Below are positions 23,924-35,100 of a stretch of DNA of 64,000 nt, one piece after another. Position 1 is the first letter of the stretch. Every line of letters starts with the position of its first letter. Below the pieces are notes generated by a model. It saw nothing but the letters and a program-made list of their open reading frames with translations, was not told the DNA's origin and did no database searches. This DNA is from Cephalotrichum gorgonifer (Eukaryota > Ascomycota > Sordariomycetes > Microascales > Microascaceae): NCBI GenBank assembly GCA_900312665.1, contig ONZQ02000005.1, forward strand, positions 1,777,077 to 1,841,076, read 5' to 3'. Both the position numbers and the translations under genes were made by a program.

Positions 23924-26145
23924 TTACGCATCTGCGAGAATTGCCTCGCTTCCCTTTTGCCCAACAATGAAGGTCGGGAGGACGGGGAATCCACCAGGGC
24001 TGACGGGGTAGACACTAGCATCGACAACGCGCAGACCCCGCACACCGAATACTCTGAACTTGCTGTCGACAACGGCCAGCTTGTCGCCCTTCCTGCCGAT
24101 CTTGCATGTACCGACGGGGTGGTGACCGAAAGTCTGCTCGTAGATGAACTTCTCGTCTTCTTTCGGGTCCTTGCAGTAGCCATCGGCGGTGAGACCTGCA
24201 TTGCAAGGGGGTTCGGTAGGAATGACGGGGCCGTACGGGGCCGGGAGCGACATGAAGTTGCGGCGTACCCAGGCGACAGCGTCTACCATAGCTCCCAAGT
24301 CGACATCACCTCCACCGGGAGTCTCGTACTGCCGGATGTTGATATCGGGGGTGACAGTGGGGTCGGTGGATCTAATCCTGACATAACCGGCCGTGTTCTG
24401 GACATTCATCCGTGCGAGGCTTCGCCATAGGGTGTCCGGGGTGTCAAGGAAAGGATTATTGCTTGCTGGCGGAGAAAAGCCTCGGAACACGCCGGGGGGA
24501 CTATTTACGGTTGTGTATCAGCCCCACCAATTCCGCCCCATCATAAACACGGAGATTGAACTTACGCAAAGGTGATCACGTCGCGGTTTCCATCGGGACT
24601 GTGGTCCGTTTTCAAGAAAGAACACTCGCTGTTGCCAGAAGGCGCGGCATACGGACCTGTGCCCTGCTCCCACTGCGCGAGGCACGGATCCCCAGGGGCT
24701 CCGAAGGTACAGCTGGCCCAAGACGGATCGGGCTCTGCCGAGGTGATGTTTACCGGGCTAAGGCCAGCGACGGGGAGCTCTTGGTTGTCACGGAGGTTCT
24801 CGCCGACACCAGGAAGATCCGAGATGACGGGGATTCCCAGGGAGCGCAGGAGTTTCGCATCACCGATGCCGCTGAGCTGAAGAAGCTGGGGAGAGTTGAA
24901 TACACCACCACTGATGATCACCTCCTTGCGAGCGAACGCGCGCGCCTTTTTGCCCTTCGGGGCCGTGGCCTTGTCGTACTGCCACGACGCGCCATATACG
25001 CCAGCTCCTTGGAGATACTCGACTCCCTTGGCCTTGGGTGCGTGTTTTGACTTGTCAAACAGAATTTTGGTGGCAAGCGACTCCAGAGCCAAGGTTAACT
25101 TGGGCGTCCTGGCGACGGTGTCCTTTACAAGATCTCGCGGAGTCCATCGACGGCCCTTGTTGTTGTTGTGGTTTGGGAGACCGAATGGTTCTGCCGTCGT
25201 ATCTCTAGACGCGCCGAGGAAGTTGGCATCACGCTCTAGGTAGTCGAGTGTTGCGGCTTGGTCCACTGGGTGGCCGACGAGGTCCTCCGCGAGGTGAGAT
25301 AATAGAGCAAGACGCCCTGGTTGTTGCAGATAGAAGTTAGAATCACCCTGGCCCATTTGCACGAAGCCATCAAGACCATGGCCGGTGGTTGACTCATTCG
25401 GTCTCAGGTAAAGATTCCTCTCGACTTTGACGAACAATTTGCGCATCTCCCCCGCCCTATACCCCAAAAGATTAGCTGATGTTACATTTGGGGTTAATTT
25501 AATCAAAGGATCAAGCCAGCATTACAGGGCTTATCTTACGACCAGGAAGGATCACCCGATATCTCTGCGATCTTATCCCAGTCGGCGTTGTTCGGAAGAA
25601 CAGATGCCATCGCATTGACCATGGCACTTCCGCCGAGTGTAGCGCCGCGAGGGTACCTGCTCCAGGTTAATTTCATTAGTATGACTGCATGAGAAGGAAA
25701 AGCTTCCTCAGCGCAGAACTTACCAGACTCCGTTCAACTTGGCACCGGGCGGTGTTTCGGCCTTGGGCCCGATCCAGTACGTGCCATCCGGGAGCGTCCA
25801 GGTCAGCAGGCGGTAGCGCCCTTCGGCTTCGGGGTCCGAGTGATGTTTTGCGAAAAAAGACCACTGGTAGTCGAGATTCGGAGGGTAGGAGAGAGCAATG
25901 GCAGATGTAGCAACATCGTCACTGGCGTCGCGACCAGCCTCAATCAGTAAAACACTGTGGCCGGCCAGAGCGAGATTGCTGGCCACAATGCCGCCGCCAG
26001 GCCCGCTGCCCACGACAATGTAGTCGTAGGTGGCCGCATCCGGGCCATGGTCTCCTCGAGAAGCCGAAACAACGCCCAAAATAGAAGAGAGAGCGAGGGC
26101 CAGAACGGCCAAAGACGACCGACCACGGTGAGGGAACAGCATCAT
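23924..26145 (-). CDS. Secreted FAD-dependent GMC oxidoreductase
   Basis: Four exons (minus): 26145-25724, 25656-25540, 25456-24566 and 24500-23924, giving 668 residues. After a signal peptide (about 1-28) comes the ADP-binding motif VVGSGPGGGIVASNLALAGH and LLIEAG. GMC signature 1 (YPRGATLGGSAMVNAM), signature 2 (SGGVFNSPQLLQLSGIG) and the active-site His of GHHPVGTCKIG are all present. It probably oxidises an alcohol or sugar and passes electrons to oxygen or a quinone outside the cell. The position that holds the second catalytic His/Asn in glucose oxidase reads as Phe here (SPGGFPVLPTF), as far as I can align it. The nearest relatives are the uncharacterised ascomycete GMC branch. The substrate is unknown. 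Confidence 0.9.
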
Positions 26146-27392
26146 GTTGACACCTCAAGGAGGGGAAGGTTCTAGACAGGGAGGCTGGAATGGAAAGGAG
26201 AGCCAGGACTTGGATTTTGTAGAAATTGGCTCGCACCGCGAAGGTCGTATTCGTTGCGGGGGTTTCATCGCGATGGCAAGTTCGCTCTCGAAGGATTCGG
26301 GAAGTCTGCACTAAGCAGGAACCATTTGTGAGGATAATCGTGGTTCAATATATCTATATGGTCCAAGCGTATGCATGCTGACCGCATAATCCATAAATAA
26401 ATGGCCTTAATGTCTGTTTACCCGTGGGCGCTGCACCGTTGAATCCCCTCGTCCTCCACTTGCCGTGGGTAGGCTGAATCGGGTTGCCCGGGAAGCGGGG
26501 CCGACTGGTCGCCTTGTTTCTTTTGGGATACTTGCAGAGTTTTATAATGAATCTTGTACCTGCCAATTTTAGAATAGCAAACAATCATCTGGCATTTCAT
26601 CAAAACTGCGGTGCGATTAGGCAGCGCCTGGAGAACTGACAAAGATGATATAGACAGCTATGCTACAATCCGGTCCCGTATTGAGATTCCCATACTCATT
26701 GTCCGCTATCGAAACGTGGATCTGTATGTGCTGAGGGAACTTCATGGCAGCACGAACATGAGATGGAAAAAGTGTCCCATCTTTGCTATCCCAGAAGGAG
26801 GAGCATGACTACTTAAAGGTTTGTGCAGGTGTTTTTAAGACCTTTACAAAAAATCGAACCATATTAAGGCTATTGGACATTACATCCTGACACGTATGGG
26901 AGGTAGGTTGCTAGAACAGGATGATGGAGACCTCGGGGCTGGCCGACCGGCCACCACCACTCAGCGGCCAACAATTCGGCCGTCATCCAAAGCTGGCAGG
27001 CAAAATGTGTTGATCTGAACCAATAATCATTATCAGGGCCCTGGGCCACCTACTTGGCAGGAGAAGTCCTTCTAGATATCTAGCGGGATGTACGTCGGGA
27101 CCATTGTACATTTATTCTTATTAATGTTGGTGGTGTTTAACGAAACGCCCGCGGCCTTGCTAGGTCAATGATTGTGCATCATTTCACACGATAGTAGGGC
27201 TCGACTAAGATGAATGATTTCTTGTTCCTCTCTTTTCAGTGTAGCGAGTAAAGGGTTAAGGGTATGGGAGTGTGAGGGCCTGTAATATATATCAGGGCGG
27301 TGGAGTTAGTGGTAAATGTAAATCTATACACGAGAATATGGCTTGCAACTTCCTCCCCGCTCTATTACTTGACGTCTGACCGCAGTAGTGGG
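26146..27392. other. 1.2-kb intergenic interval
   Basis: GMC promoter side plus the flank of the frameshifted secreted ORF. Nothing beyond short motif-free ORFs is seen. Confidence 0.45.
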
Positions 27393-27718
27393 CTATTGAG
27401 CAGACAACGCGATGAGATCACGGAGCGGAAGCTCTTTCTTGATAAAATAGGTAACGCCTTGATAGTTTGGGATATCCATTGGTATACCGGGTTGTCTCTC
27501 TGTGTCACATATCATACGCTCTTCGAGCACGAGAGGATTGTTGCCTGAGCCAAATCGGGCTAAGAGAGCGGGGTTCGCTGTGATTTGGCGCCACATGTAC
27601 TTGGCACTGGGATGCCTAAAACCGACATAAAACTGACACTGGCACATGCCGAATTATGAGAAACCAAGCAGTAGATGGAGGCTAGGATCGCAATATAAAT
27701 GCCCCTAATGCGAACCAT
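27393..27718 (-). pseudogene. Frameshifted small secreted protein ORF
   Basis: An ATG at 27718 opens a frame with a textbook signal peptide (MVRIRGIYIAILASIYCLV, then SHNSACA). That frame closes soon after. A second frame, shifted by one base near 27640-27650, continues without a stop to 27393 (QCQFYVGFRHPSAKYMWRQ to LRDLIALSAQ), giving about 108 residues overall. No intron of realistic length joins them: the only GT...AG pairs between are about 24-26 nt. It may be a broken gene, an assembly error or a micro-intron. The mature part matches no family I know. Confidence 0.35.
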
Positions 27719-29330
27719 GGCATCTGTTCGTACCGACTTTATTTGTCAGTCAAATATCTCGACTTGAAACCTCATCCGGCGGTCGTTCTGACCGGCGGAA
27801 CAACTCAAAGGAAGCCGCCCCTTATTTCCACATGCTAAATTCCAGGGAAGACCTGGCATGTCCCCTTGGCCTCGGTTCTTTTCTGATTGGCTCACACTCT
27901 GAGATGGTGTGCAGCGCTTCGACAACAGAAAGGGGAGTCAGGGTTTGTAAGCCGAGGTGGTGTGTGGGCTAATGCAGGGATCTGGCTAGAGTCATAGCGC
28001 CAAAACACACTAGCAACGGAAGCAGAGTGGAAGAAACACCGTTGAGTGGCGAGACAACAAGAAATAGAAAAGCACCAAAGACCAGAGCCTGCACCAGATC
28101 CAGTGGATGGCCCCTGGCCTACGTAATAGTTTGTAGCGCTGCTCCACACACATGGACCACTGCCCCCCCAAAACCCTCACCGGGTTTAATGCAGAGCAAA
28201 GGTAAGCCGAAAGGGGCTTCGAACTGGGGTGTACGCCGAGGCGCTTTATAATATGTAGCCCTGATCCTGGATCCCAGATTTGCATGCAGGTAGGTGTTCC
28301 CCAGTCCATGTTTGTGGTACAAAACTCCAAAACTCCACCGGTCTGGACGGATCTACTCAATGGAGATCCTCTTCGCTCAGGCGGAGTCATTGAGTTTTAA
28401 GTTACTGACAGTATATACCTCGCGGTATCAATCACCATTGTCCAAATTGATAGATTTCCTGCCCAGACTGCTGTATTCAAGTACCATGGATATCATGAAT
28501 CCCCCAAGGGACTGCGAGCTAGGACCCGGGGAAACTGATGGGGCTAGGATTCATGACAACCTCACGTCCTCATTGGTATCAAGGGGCTCATGCGCCTAGA
28601 AGGCCTCGTGAGTGGCAGGGAATGCCACGCTCACTAACCGTTGCGCATCTCCACGTTCGCCGTTAAAGAGGTGTGTGGGCTAGCTTCCCCGGTGTCAAGT
28701 CGCCATGCAGCTGGACTAATTAGGCTACTGCCACCGCATGAATTGGGGAGCGCCACACCTCAATCGGGGTGATGACTTCTGGAACTGCGGGGCTTGAACG
28801 GGACGACACCGTCTAGCCGCTGGAACTCCTCGTGCGCGTCCTTCCCCATTTATGTCCAAGTGAGGTGAAACCAGGTTATCCCCCTGTAGTCATGCTCCCC
28901 TAGCTCGGTCTGTTGCCTGGTTTGGGATACTTGTGCTCTCCAGTATAGAACGGATTAGCAGATACCGCGCCGCAGAGTCGGATTCGTACACCACCATATT
29001 AGCCAGTGGCTTGTACCCTAGCCTATCTTTGGAATTGAATGTTACGGTACCTCGGCGACTTGACCTCCTTCTGGGTCTGTGCTTGTGTAACGCGGGGAGG
29101 TGCAATTCTTACTAACCCCAGGGTGCAAACAAAAGAACATATGAACACCCCAATAAGCCTGGGAGGTCCCGCCTTCTCAATACCAGCCCTATCTAATCCG
29201 GCAAGGCCCATAATTACCCGCATACAACATAATTTCTCTCCCTGAAGTGCCACTTCGGCCACGACACCGAACCCCTATCGATCAAGTTGTCGATCTATCC
29301 GCTCAAGGACCGTAAGGAACCAGAGCAACG
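27719..29330. other. 1.6-kb intergenic interval
   Basis: Divergent promoters of the frameshifted secreted ORF and the PTH11-like gene. Short ORFs only. No repeats or RNA genes were recognised. Confidence 0.45.
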
Positions 29331-30561
29331 ATGGAAAGCCTAGAAGATATCCCCGTTCACAAAAGCGGTAGACTCGACCGAAGCAATGAGTTGTTCATTG
29401 TACAGGCGGTCTTCGTCATATTGGCGGGGGTATGCCTTCTCATCCGAGGATATATCAAGTGCTTCATTATAAAGGTAAATCTACTCGACGATTACCTTCT
29501 CTATGGTTCCATGGTCAGTCTTCCAAGCCCATTAATAGTTTCCCCGGGGAGGAACCTACAGGTGTTGGTTTACTGACGTCCCTTCAAGGTCGGTTATATC
29601 GTCTACAGCGCAGTCGTCATTGACGGATCCTACAACGGCGCTATAGGAAAGCACCCCAGCCTCCACTTCTCAACAGACACCGCCGCCCGCTCTTTGCGGA
29701 CCTGGTATATCACCATGCTATTGTACCCGCCGATTACCCTCGCCATCCGGGCGTCAGTCTGCGTCCTCCTCTTCCGCATCAATACAAAGAAGATCTACTC
29801 CTGGTACATCTGGATCATCCTCATCGCTAACGCCCTGTTCTCGGTTGCGTTTTTCTTCGTCCTCATGTTCCAGTGCAGCCCTCCGCAGTATTTCTGGACA
29901 AAGGTATACGGGGATAGTGGGCATTGCTACGACAGGTCGATAGTTGACCATTCCGTGACTGTGTATGGTGTTCTTTCGGCGCTCTCCGATTGGTCGCTGG
30001 GTCTCCTTCCGATTGCGATACTGTGGTCGGTTCAGATCAACCTCCGGACCAAGGTAGCTATAGGAGGTCTCCTGGGCTTGGGTGTGATGTATGTTACTAC
30101 TACTATCACTTCAGAAGTGGCGTCGCTAACTCTCATCTCGCCTTTTAGTGCCGGAATTGCTCCCGTTGTACGTATCGTGTACTTGACAAACCTCCAGCCG
30201 GGTTTGCGCTTCCTCTATGAAGCAACGTAAGTCAACTCCAATACTATCTCCATATACCTCCAGTCCCTCTCCACAGGTCTGACCGTCTTATTTAAGCGAT
30301 GTCGCGATTTGGTCTGTCATGGAACCGGCTCTAGGAATCACCGCATCATGCGTTGCTACATTCCGGCCGTTGCTGAGAAACTGTGGTTTCGGCTGGAGCT
30401 CGCGCGGGGGACATGTGACTGTCCACGAGCTCCCCGAGATCCCGCGAGACGAATCGAGATGGGAAAGAAGTCATGGGGCAGCGGGACTGGGCCATGGATT
30501 CAACGCCGCTAATGATAAGGTTAAGGGCCAAGGCTCTGAGGATGAGCTCAATATATGTTGA
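29331..30561 (+). CDS. PTH11-like / rhodopsin-like seven-helix integral membrane protein
   Basis: Four exons (29331-29513, 29589-30088, 30149-30226, 30297-30561) give 341 residues. The fold has about seven membrane helices: FIVQAVFVILAGVCLLIRG, then DDYLLYGSM, VGYIVYSAVV, TWYITMLLYPPITLAIRASVCVLLFRI, YIWIILIANALFSVAFFF, SDWSLGLLPIAILW and the DVAIWSVMEPALGITASCVATFRPL segment. DDYL after helix 2 and the W-x-x-x-E-P-x-L-G-I motif are standard in the fungal rhodopsin-domain family that includes Pth11-type receptors. There is no N-terminal CFEM domain and no signal peptide. The cytosolic tail (about 60 residues) is short and charged. A sensory role is inferred from the family; the ligand is unknown. 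Confidence 0.85.
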
Positions 30562-32158
30562 CACTACCAGTATATTTTAGGAAACAGGGTTATTGGAGAA
30601 CCTCAACTGATGCAATCTCCCGCTTCGTACCGTTCTGCGTGACATTATACCATAGAGGGCGACGTTGTCCATTCCGCATGGCCATGACCCTTCACTAGGA
30701 CATAGGTCGTCCAAGGGGTCTCGGAAGTTGTGAGTTGCCACAATCGACGGCTAAAGCTCTCATGCTGTCACCGTCATCCGTGCGTGCGCGTGCCAGGACG
30801 GGAAGTTACAATAATAGGAGCTTATAAATAGCAAACGGACTGGCTCGATCCGGTCGGCTCCGACTTGGCAACAGCATACACAAAAGCCCGGTATTTCACC
30901 TGGACGACCCACTCAAGACTCTACAGAACGGCACCTCCCCTGGGACCCCGATACGACATCAGGTCTGCAAACTTGATGTCAAAGCGTATCCAGGGTCCGA
31001 GTGCTCATTCGAATTATTACCCCCTCGAAAACAACGGAATACTTATCACAGTACCTAGAGAATTGTGGAAAGACCGGAGGACGGCCCAGCCCAACCCCTT
31101 GGATCCATGAGTTGAATTTACTGTCCGACATGTTGGATTACCATGGTGCTCGATTGCCCCAATCTCAACGGCACGACCCGCAAAATCTCTCCCGGTGGAC
31201 CGGAGGTTACTTGGCTAGCGACGTGCGGGGACCTACCATCCCAGAGAAAATGGATCAGTCGAAATTACTCTTATCCCGGCTTATAGTTTCGATGATTGCT
31301 TGATCGCATGTGCTGGGTGGAATGTTCATGCGAAGAAGCAATCAGGCACAAGCTGCATCGGGGTGCACTACAACACTGGACTTTCCGCCATTGTTGTTTA
31401 CAGGGGGAATTGCTGACTGAAGAGCAAGTTTGGGGATATAGTCGTGACTGGGATGATACAGAGGCAAATAAAATGATCGAGGCCGACCTGATGAAATGAA
31501 GCTCTTGCTACGCGACACGGATGCCTCTGCGAACATCAGACATCGCATTATCTCTGCCTAGGCGTGCGCATGTCTTCGGAGAAATTATCTTGTTTAGAAA
31601 GGGGGAGCATTCAGGTAGGATCACCAGTTTCCACGCCGCTTTGTTGGTTTTGCTATCTATAGTGTGACTGTGCCTGACCAATCTTTGCCAAATAACAAGG
31701 GACAAGGCTTGGAGATGGAAGAGTGGTCCGCACGAAAAGGGTGGCTGAAGAAGAAATACCATAATGCAAAGCCATCATCTATCGAGGGGTACGAGGATTC
31801 CAGGAAGTCCTCCCTGCCCTGGGTTGTAAGGGACCGGCGATTGTCTGCAATTCGGTGAAGGGGTTTTATGATATCGAAGAGCTCCATTAATTTCTTTCTC
31901 TCATGGATCTCCTCTTTTGAGGAATGTCCGGGCGTACTTGAACATAATATTATGTCAAACATGTTACCTTGTCTGAGTACTCTATGACCGTACCCGACAT
32001 GGGAATATGTGGGATAATGCCATTCACATCTATAATGCTCGTTTCCTTTGATATGGTGGAGGCGTAAAACTACTTAGTCATGTATTCCTTGCTGGTATAC
32101 CGTTTCAATACCAGGCCCCATCACATTGATCGCGAAGAATACTGCTACTACAAGCGAC
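30562..32158. other. 1.6-kb interval between convergent genes
   Basis: This separates the 3' ends of the PTH11-like and ATPase-NO VEIN genes. A minus-strand ORF at 31657-31962 (101 codons) is moderately protein-like but has no motif, signal peptide or splice extension, so I did not call it. Confidence 0.4.
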
Positions 32159-35100
32159 TCATACCGGCCCCTGAGTAACCTCAAACCCCCATGGAGACAT
32201 GAGCTTGTTCTTTGCAGGACCGCGCCGCTCGCTAGCCGTTGCTGTGAAATTGATTTTTCCTGTCCTCCTTTGTTGTTCGGGGTCTAAATAGACTTTGAGT
32301 CCAGTTGAGGCGTTGACCATGTTGAAGACGCGGAATATGGCGAATACAGCCCCCTGGCTATCACCAACGAATGGACCATTGGTGAATTCCACCATCTAAG
32401 GAAAAGAAGCAAGTAAGCCACGGCGCGAACTGATACCTTGACCCAGATTGGTACATACCCTAGAGGCTTGGCTCTGGCTGATATGCCATGTTGAATCACA
32501 GGCTCCTAAGGCGCTCTTGACCTCAATATAGTACCTTGGCCGCTTTCCCGCCCACTGGTCTCCTGACATGTAACCTTTCTCGAGGAACCAATTCGTGAGT
32601 GTTCCGGATTCGTCATCGTAGACGATATCGGCTGTCTCCCACCCGCTGTACTCCCTTAGACGCCTATAACGGTCGTGCGCAGAAACAAGGTGGCGGAGCC
32701 CGCTCTGCCAGTTGTAGCGGCCAAATCCGGGCAGGGGTGGGTTGAGATTGGAAAGAAACTCGAAAACCTGTATGCAGACGGGTTAGTTGCCAGAGTAAAT
32801 GAGTTGTCAGCGTAGGCGTTGGCTAAATTCCACCTACAAATAGTTCACCAGCCGCGCCAATCTTCCTCGACCCATCCTGCGACTTCCAAAAGTCATCGGG
32901 AAACCGTTTGTTGCGGGGTTTGTCATTCTTGTCTTCTCCCACCTCCTTGGATGGTTGCTCAGGGTTTCCATGAGCCATTTTGGCCGCTAGGATGACCAAC
33001 TTTTTCAGTAGCTCTTTGTACAGCTCGTCAGCCGGGCTCACGACAGTGTTTGGAGGCCCCGAGTATCCCGCGGTGGCTGTGTCAGGCGGCTCTCCATCCT
33101 CTGCGACGTCACCCACCGGATCCACCAGGGGCGCTACGGAGACTAGATCGTGTTCCTCCCCCAACGAGGAGAACAGTTCGGGAGTAGCTGCGGCTGTTGT
33201 GCAATCCTCTGTGCATGGAAGAGCTATCGAAGAATGTCCGAGCTGGGACGGAGTCTCCGGCACCACAGGCACCACCACTTCCTTGGAAGTGGGTAGTTCA
33301 ACCTCTACTTCCGGAACGCCCTCGCTCTTTAAAAGGGTGGACACAGCACAGATGCGGCAGTTGAGGATGCTGTTGACCACATTACATGCGCCCTCATCGA
33401 GGTCAGCCAGCGTGTGTCCGGTAGCTCCAGGTGGTGTCATCATCCAGGATAGAAGGCGCCGGGGCAGTGCGTAGAAGTAGCAGATCTCTCGCTGGCCCTC
33501 GTCACACGGAACGTAGACCTTGAGTGAGCCGTCTTGCTCTTCGATGTGCAGCATGCACTTCTCACTCTCATACTCGTGAGTGTCGTCACCCTGCTTTATC
33601 ACCAACTTTGAGGAAATATTTTCGACTTCGATAGTCGATGCAGATCGGAGGAGATGGTACAGTCCTCGAGGATCGGTACGGAATCTGGGGCTGTTATATT
33701 TTGCGGCAATTCTAAGAAATTCTCTAATTTTAGTATTGAGGACGAATAGAGAGAGCCAGTAAACATACCGTAACAGCGCCTTTGCCTTCCGTCTGAGGTC
33801 CCGATGTGGCTCGCTGATGGGCCACTCCGCATCAATATGTACCGAAGATGCTTCCTCTGTACATCGAGACAGGTATTTGGACTCGAGACCAGCCCAAACA
33901 ATAAATGGCCTCAAGCTGCAAACCTGTTCCAGAGAAAAGCTCAGGTACCTGATATGGTCTCTGAAGGAGGTAAAAGTATCCTCACGATCCACGATGACGA
34001 ACTCTGTATCTCGTTTGCAAAGCGTTTCGTCGCCACCAGGTAATGTAACAGGGAAGATATGGAATTGGAGGAGGCGATCAGGACGTGGCGGAGCTTTTTC
34101 AGACGGTAGCAGAGAGCTGAATGCCAGGAGAAGCTCTCTGACTCTCGAGATCCTGGGGGCTTTGACGGACTCTTCGAGCAGCGAGTCATACACCATCAGC
34201 ATGTTCATATCGCACACCCCAAGGCACTCTGTGAAAAGATTCTTGAGGCCGGCATACTGCTCGCCGATGGCGACCTTCCCGTTGATTCTCGTAGTAGTTG
34301 ACCAGAGACATTCAGATATATCGTACCAGTCCCATTTCCCCCTATCCTGGGCATAGATGAGACTATGTTTCTGGAATGAAGCACTTTAAACGAGGGCATT
34401 AGCTATTGTGGTAAAATTTGCCAAGTTTATTACTTACCGCAGTTCCACAGATATGGTCGCATCTTCGCTATACATATCCTGTAGCAGCTGGTAGATGTCG
34501 CGGACGTCCGCGGTGATGACTGTCTCTAGATTGCTGATGGCTTGGAGTTCTTCGATTATTCTGGTGTGGGATGGTATAGAGAGAGTTTTTCGGAAGAAGT
34601 GGCTGAGACTATCCACGTCAATCCCTGCATCCGCGAAGGCCTTGCTGTATAGGGCCTTGAGCGGCCTCATCGTCTTCATGCTTCCGAGTGTCTCCCACAG
34701 GCAGTCTTCCGGCGCAACCCAATGTACCCTGTCAAGCCCTTGGCAGTCGAGAGGGACCAACACGTAACTTCCTTCCTGGAAGTAATCCCTTCGTAGAATA
34801 TTAGCTAAGGCGGGCAAGGCGGGTTGGGAGTTCTCCTTACCTGGTCCGGCCTCTCATACTTTGGGGGTCATCTGAATCCCTGCAAAATTTCTCTATGCTC
34901 AGATAAAGATGCAACAATTTCACAGCACCCTCTTTGGAAATGGATTCCTTGTTTGTTTCCACGATCCCAGGGAGCATACGGAGTCGGAAATCAAGGTCGT
35001 CCACAAAACCCACTCCAAGGAACTCGGTCAGAAACATCCATCGCGAGTGGATGTTCCCGTCATCTACCTCTGGAAGCTCAAGGAATGGAAATGATTCCTG

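Noticed and set aside
31657..31962. 101-codon minus-strand ORF between two convergent genes
   Set aside because: Plausible composition, but the opposite strand is also open and there is no domain, signal peptide or promoter evidence.
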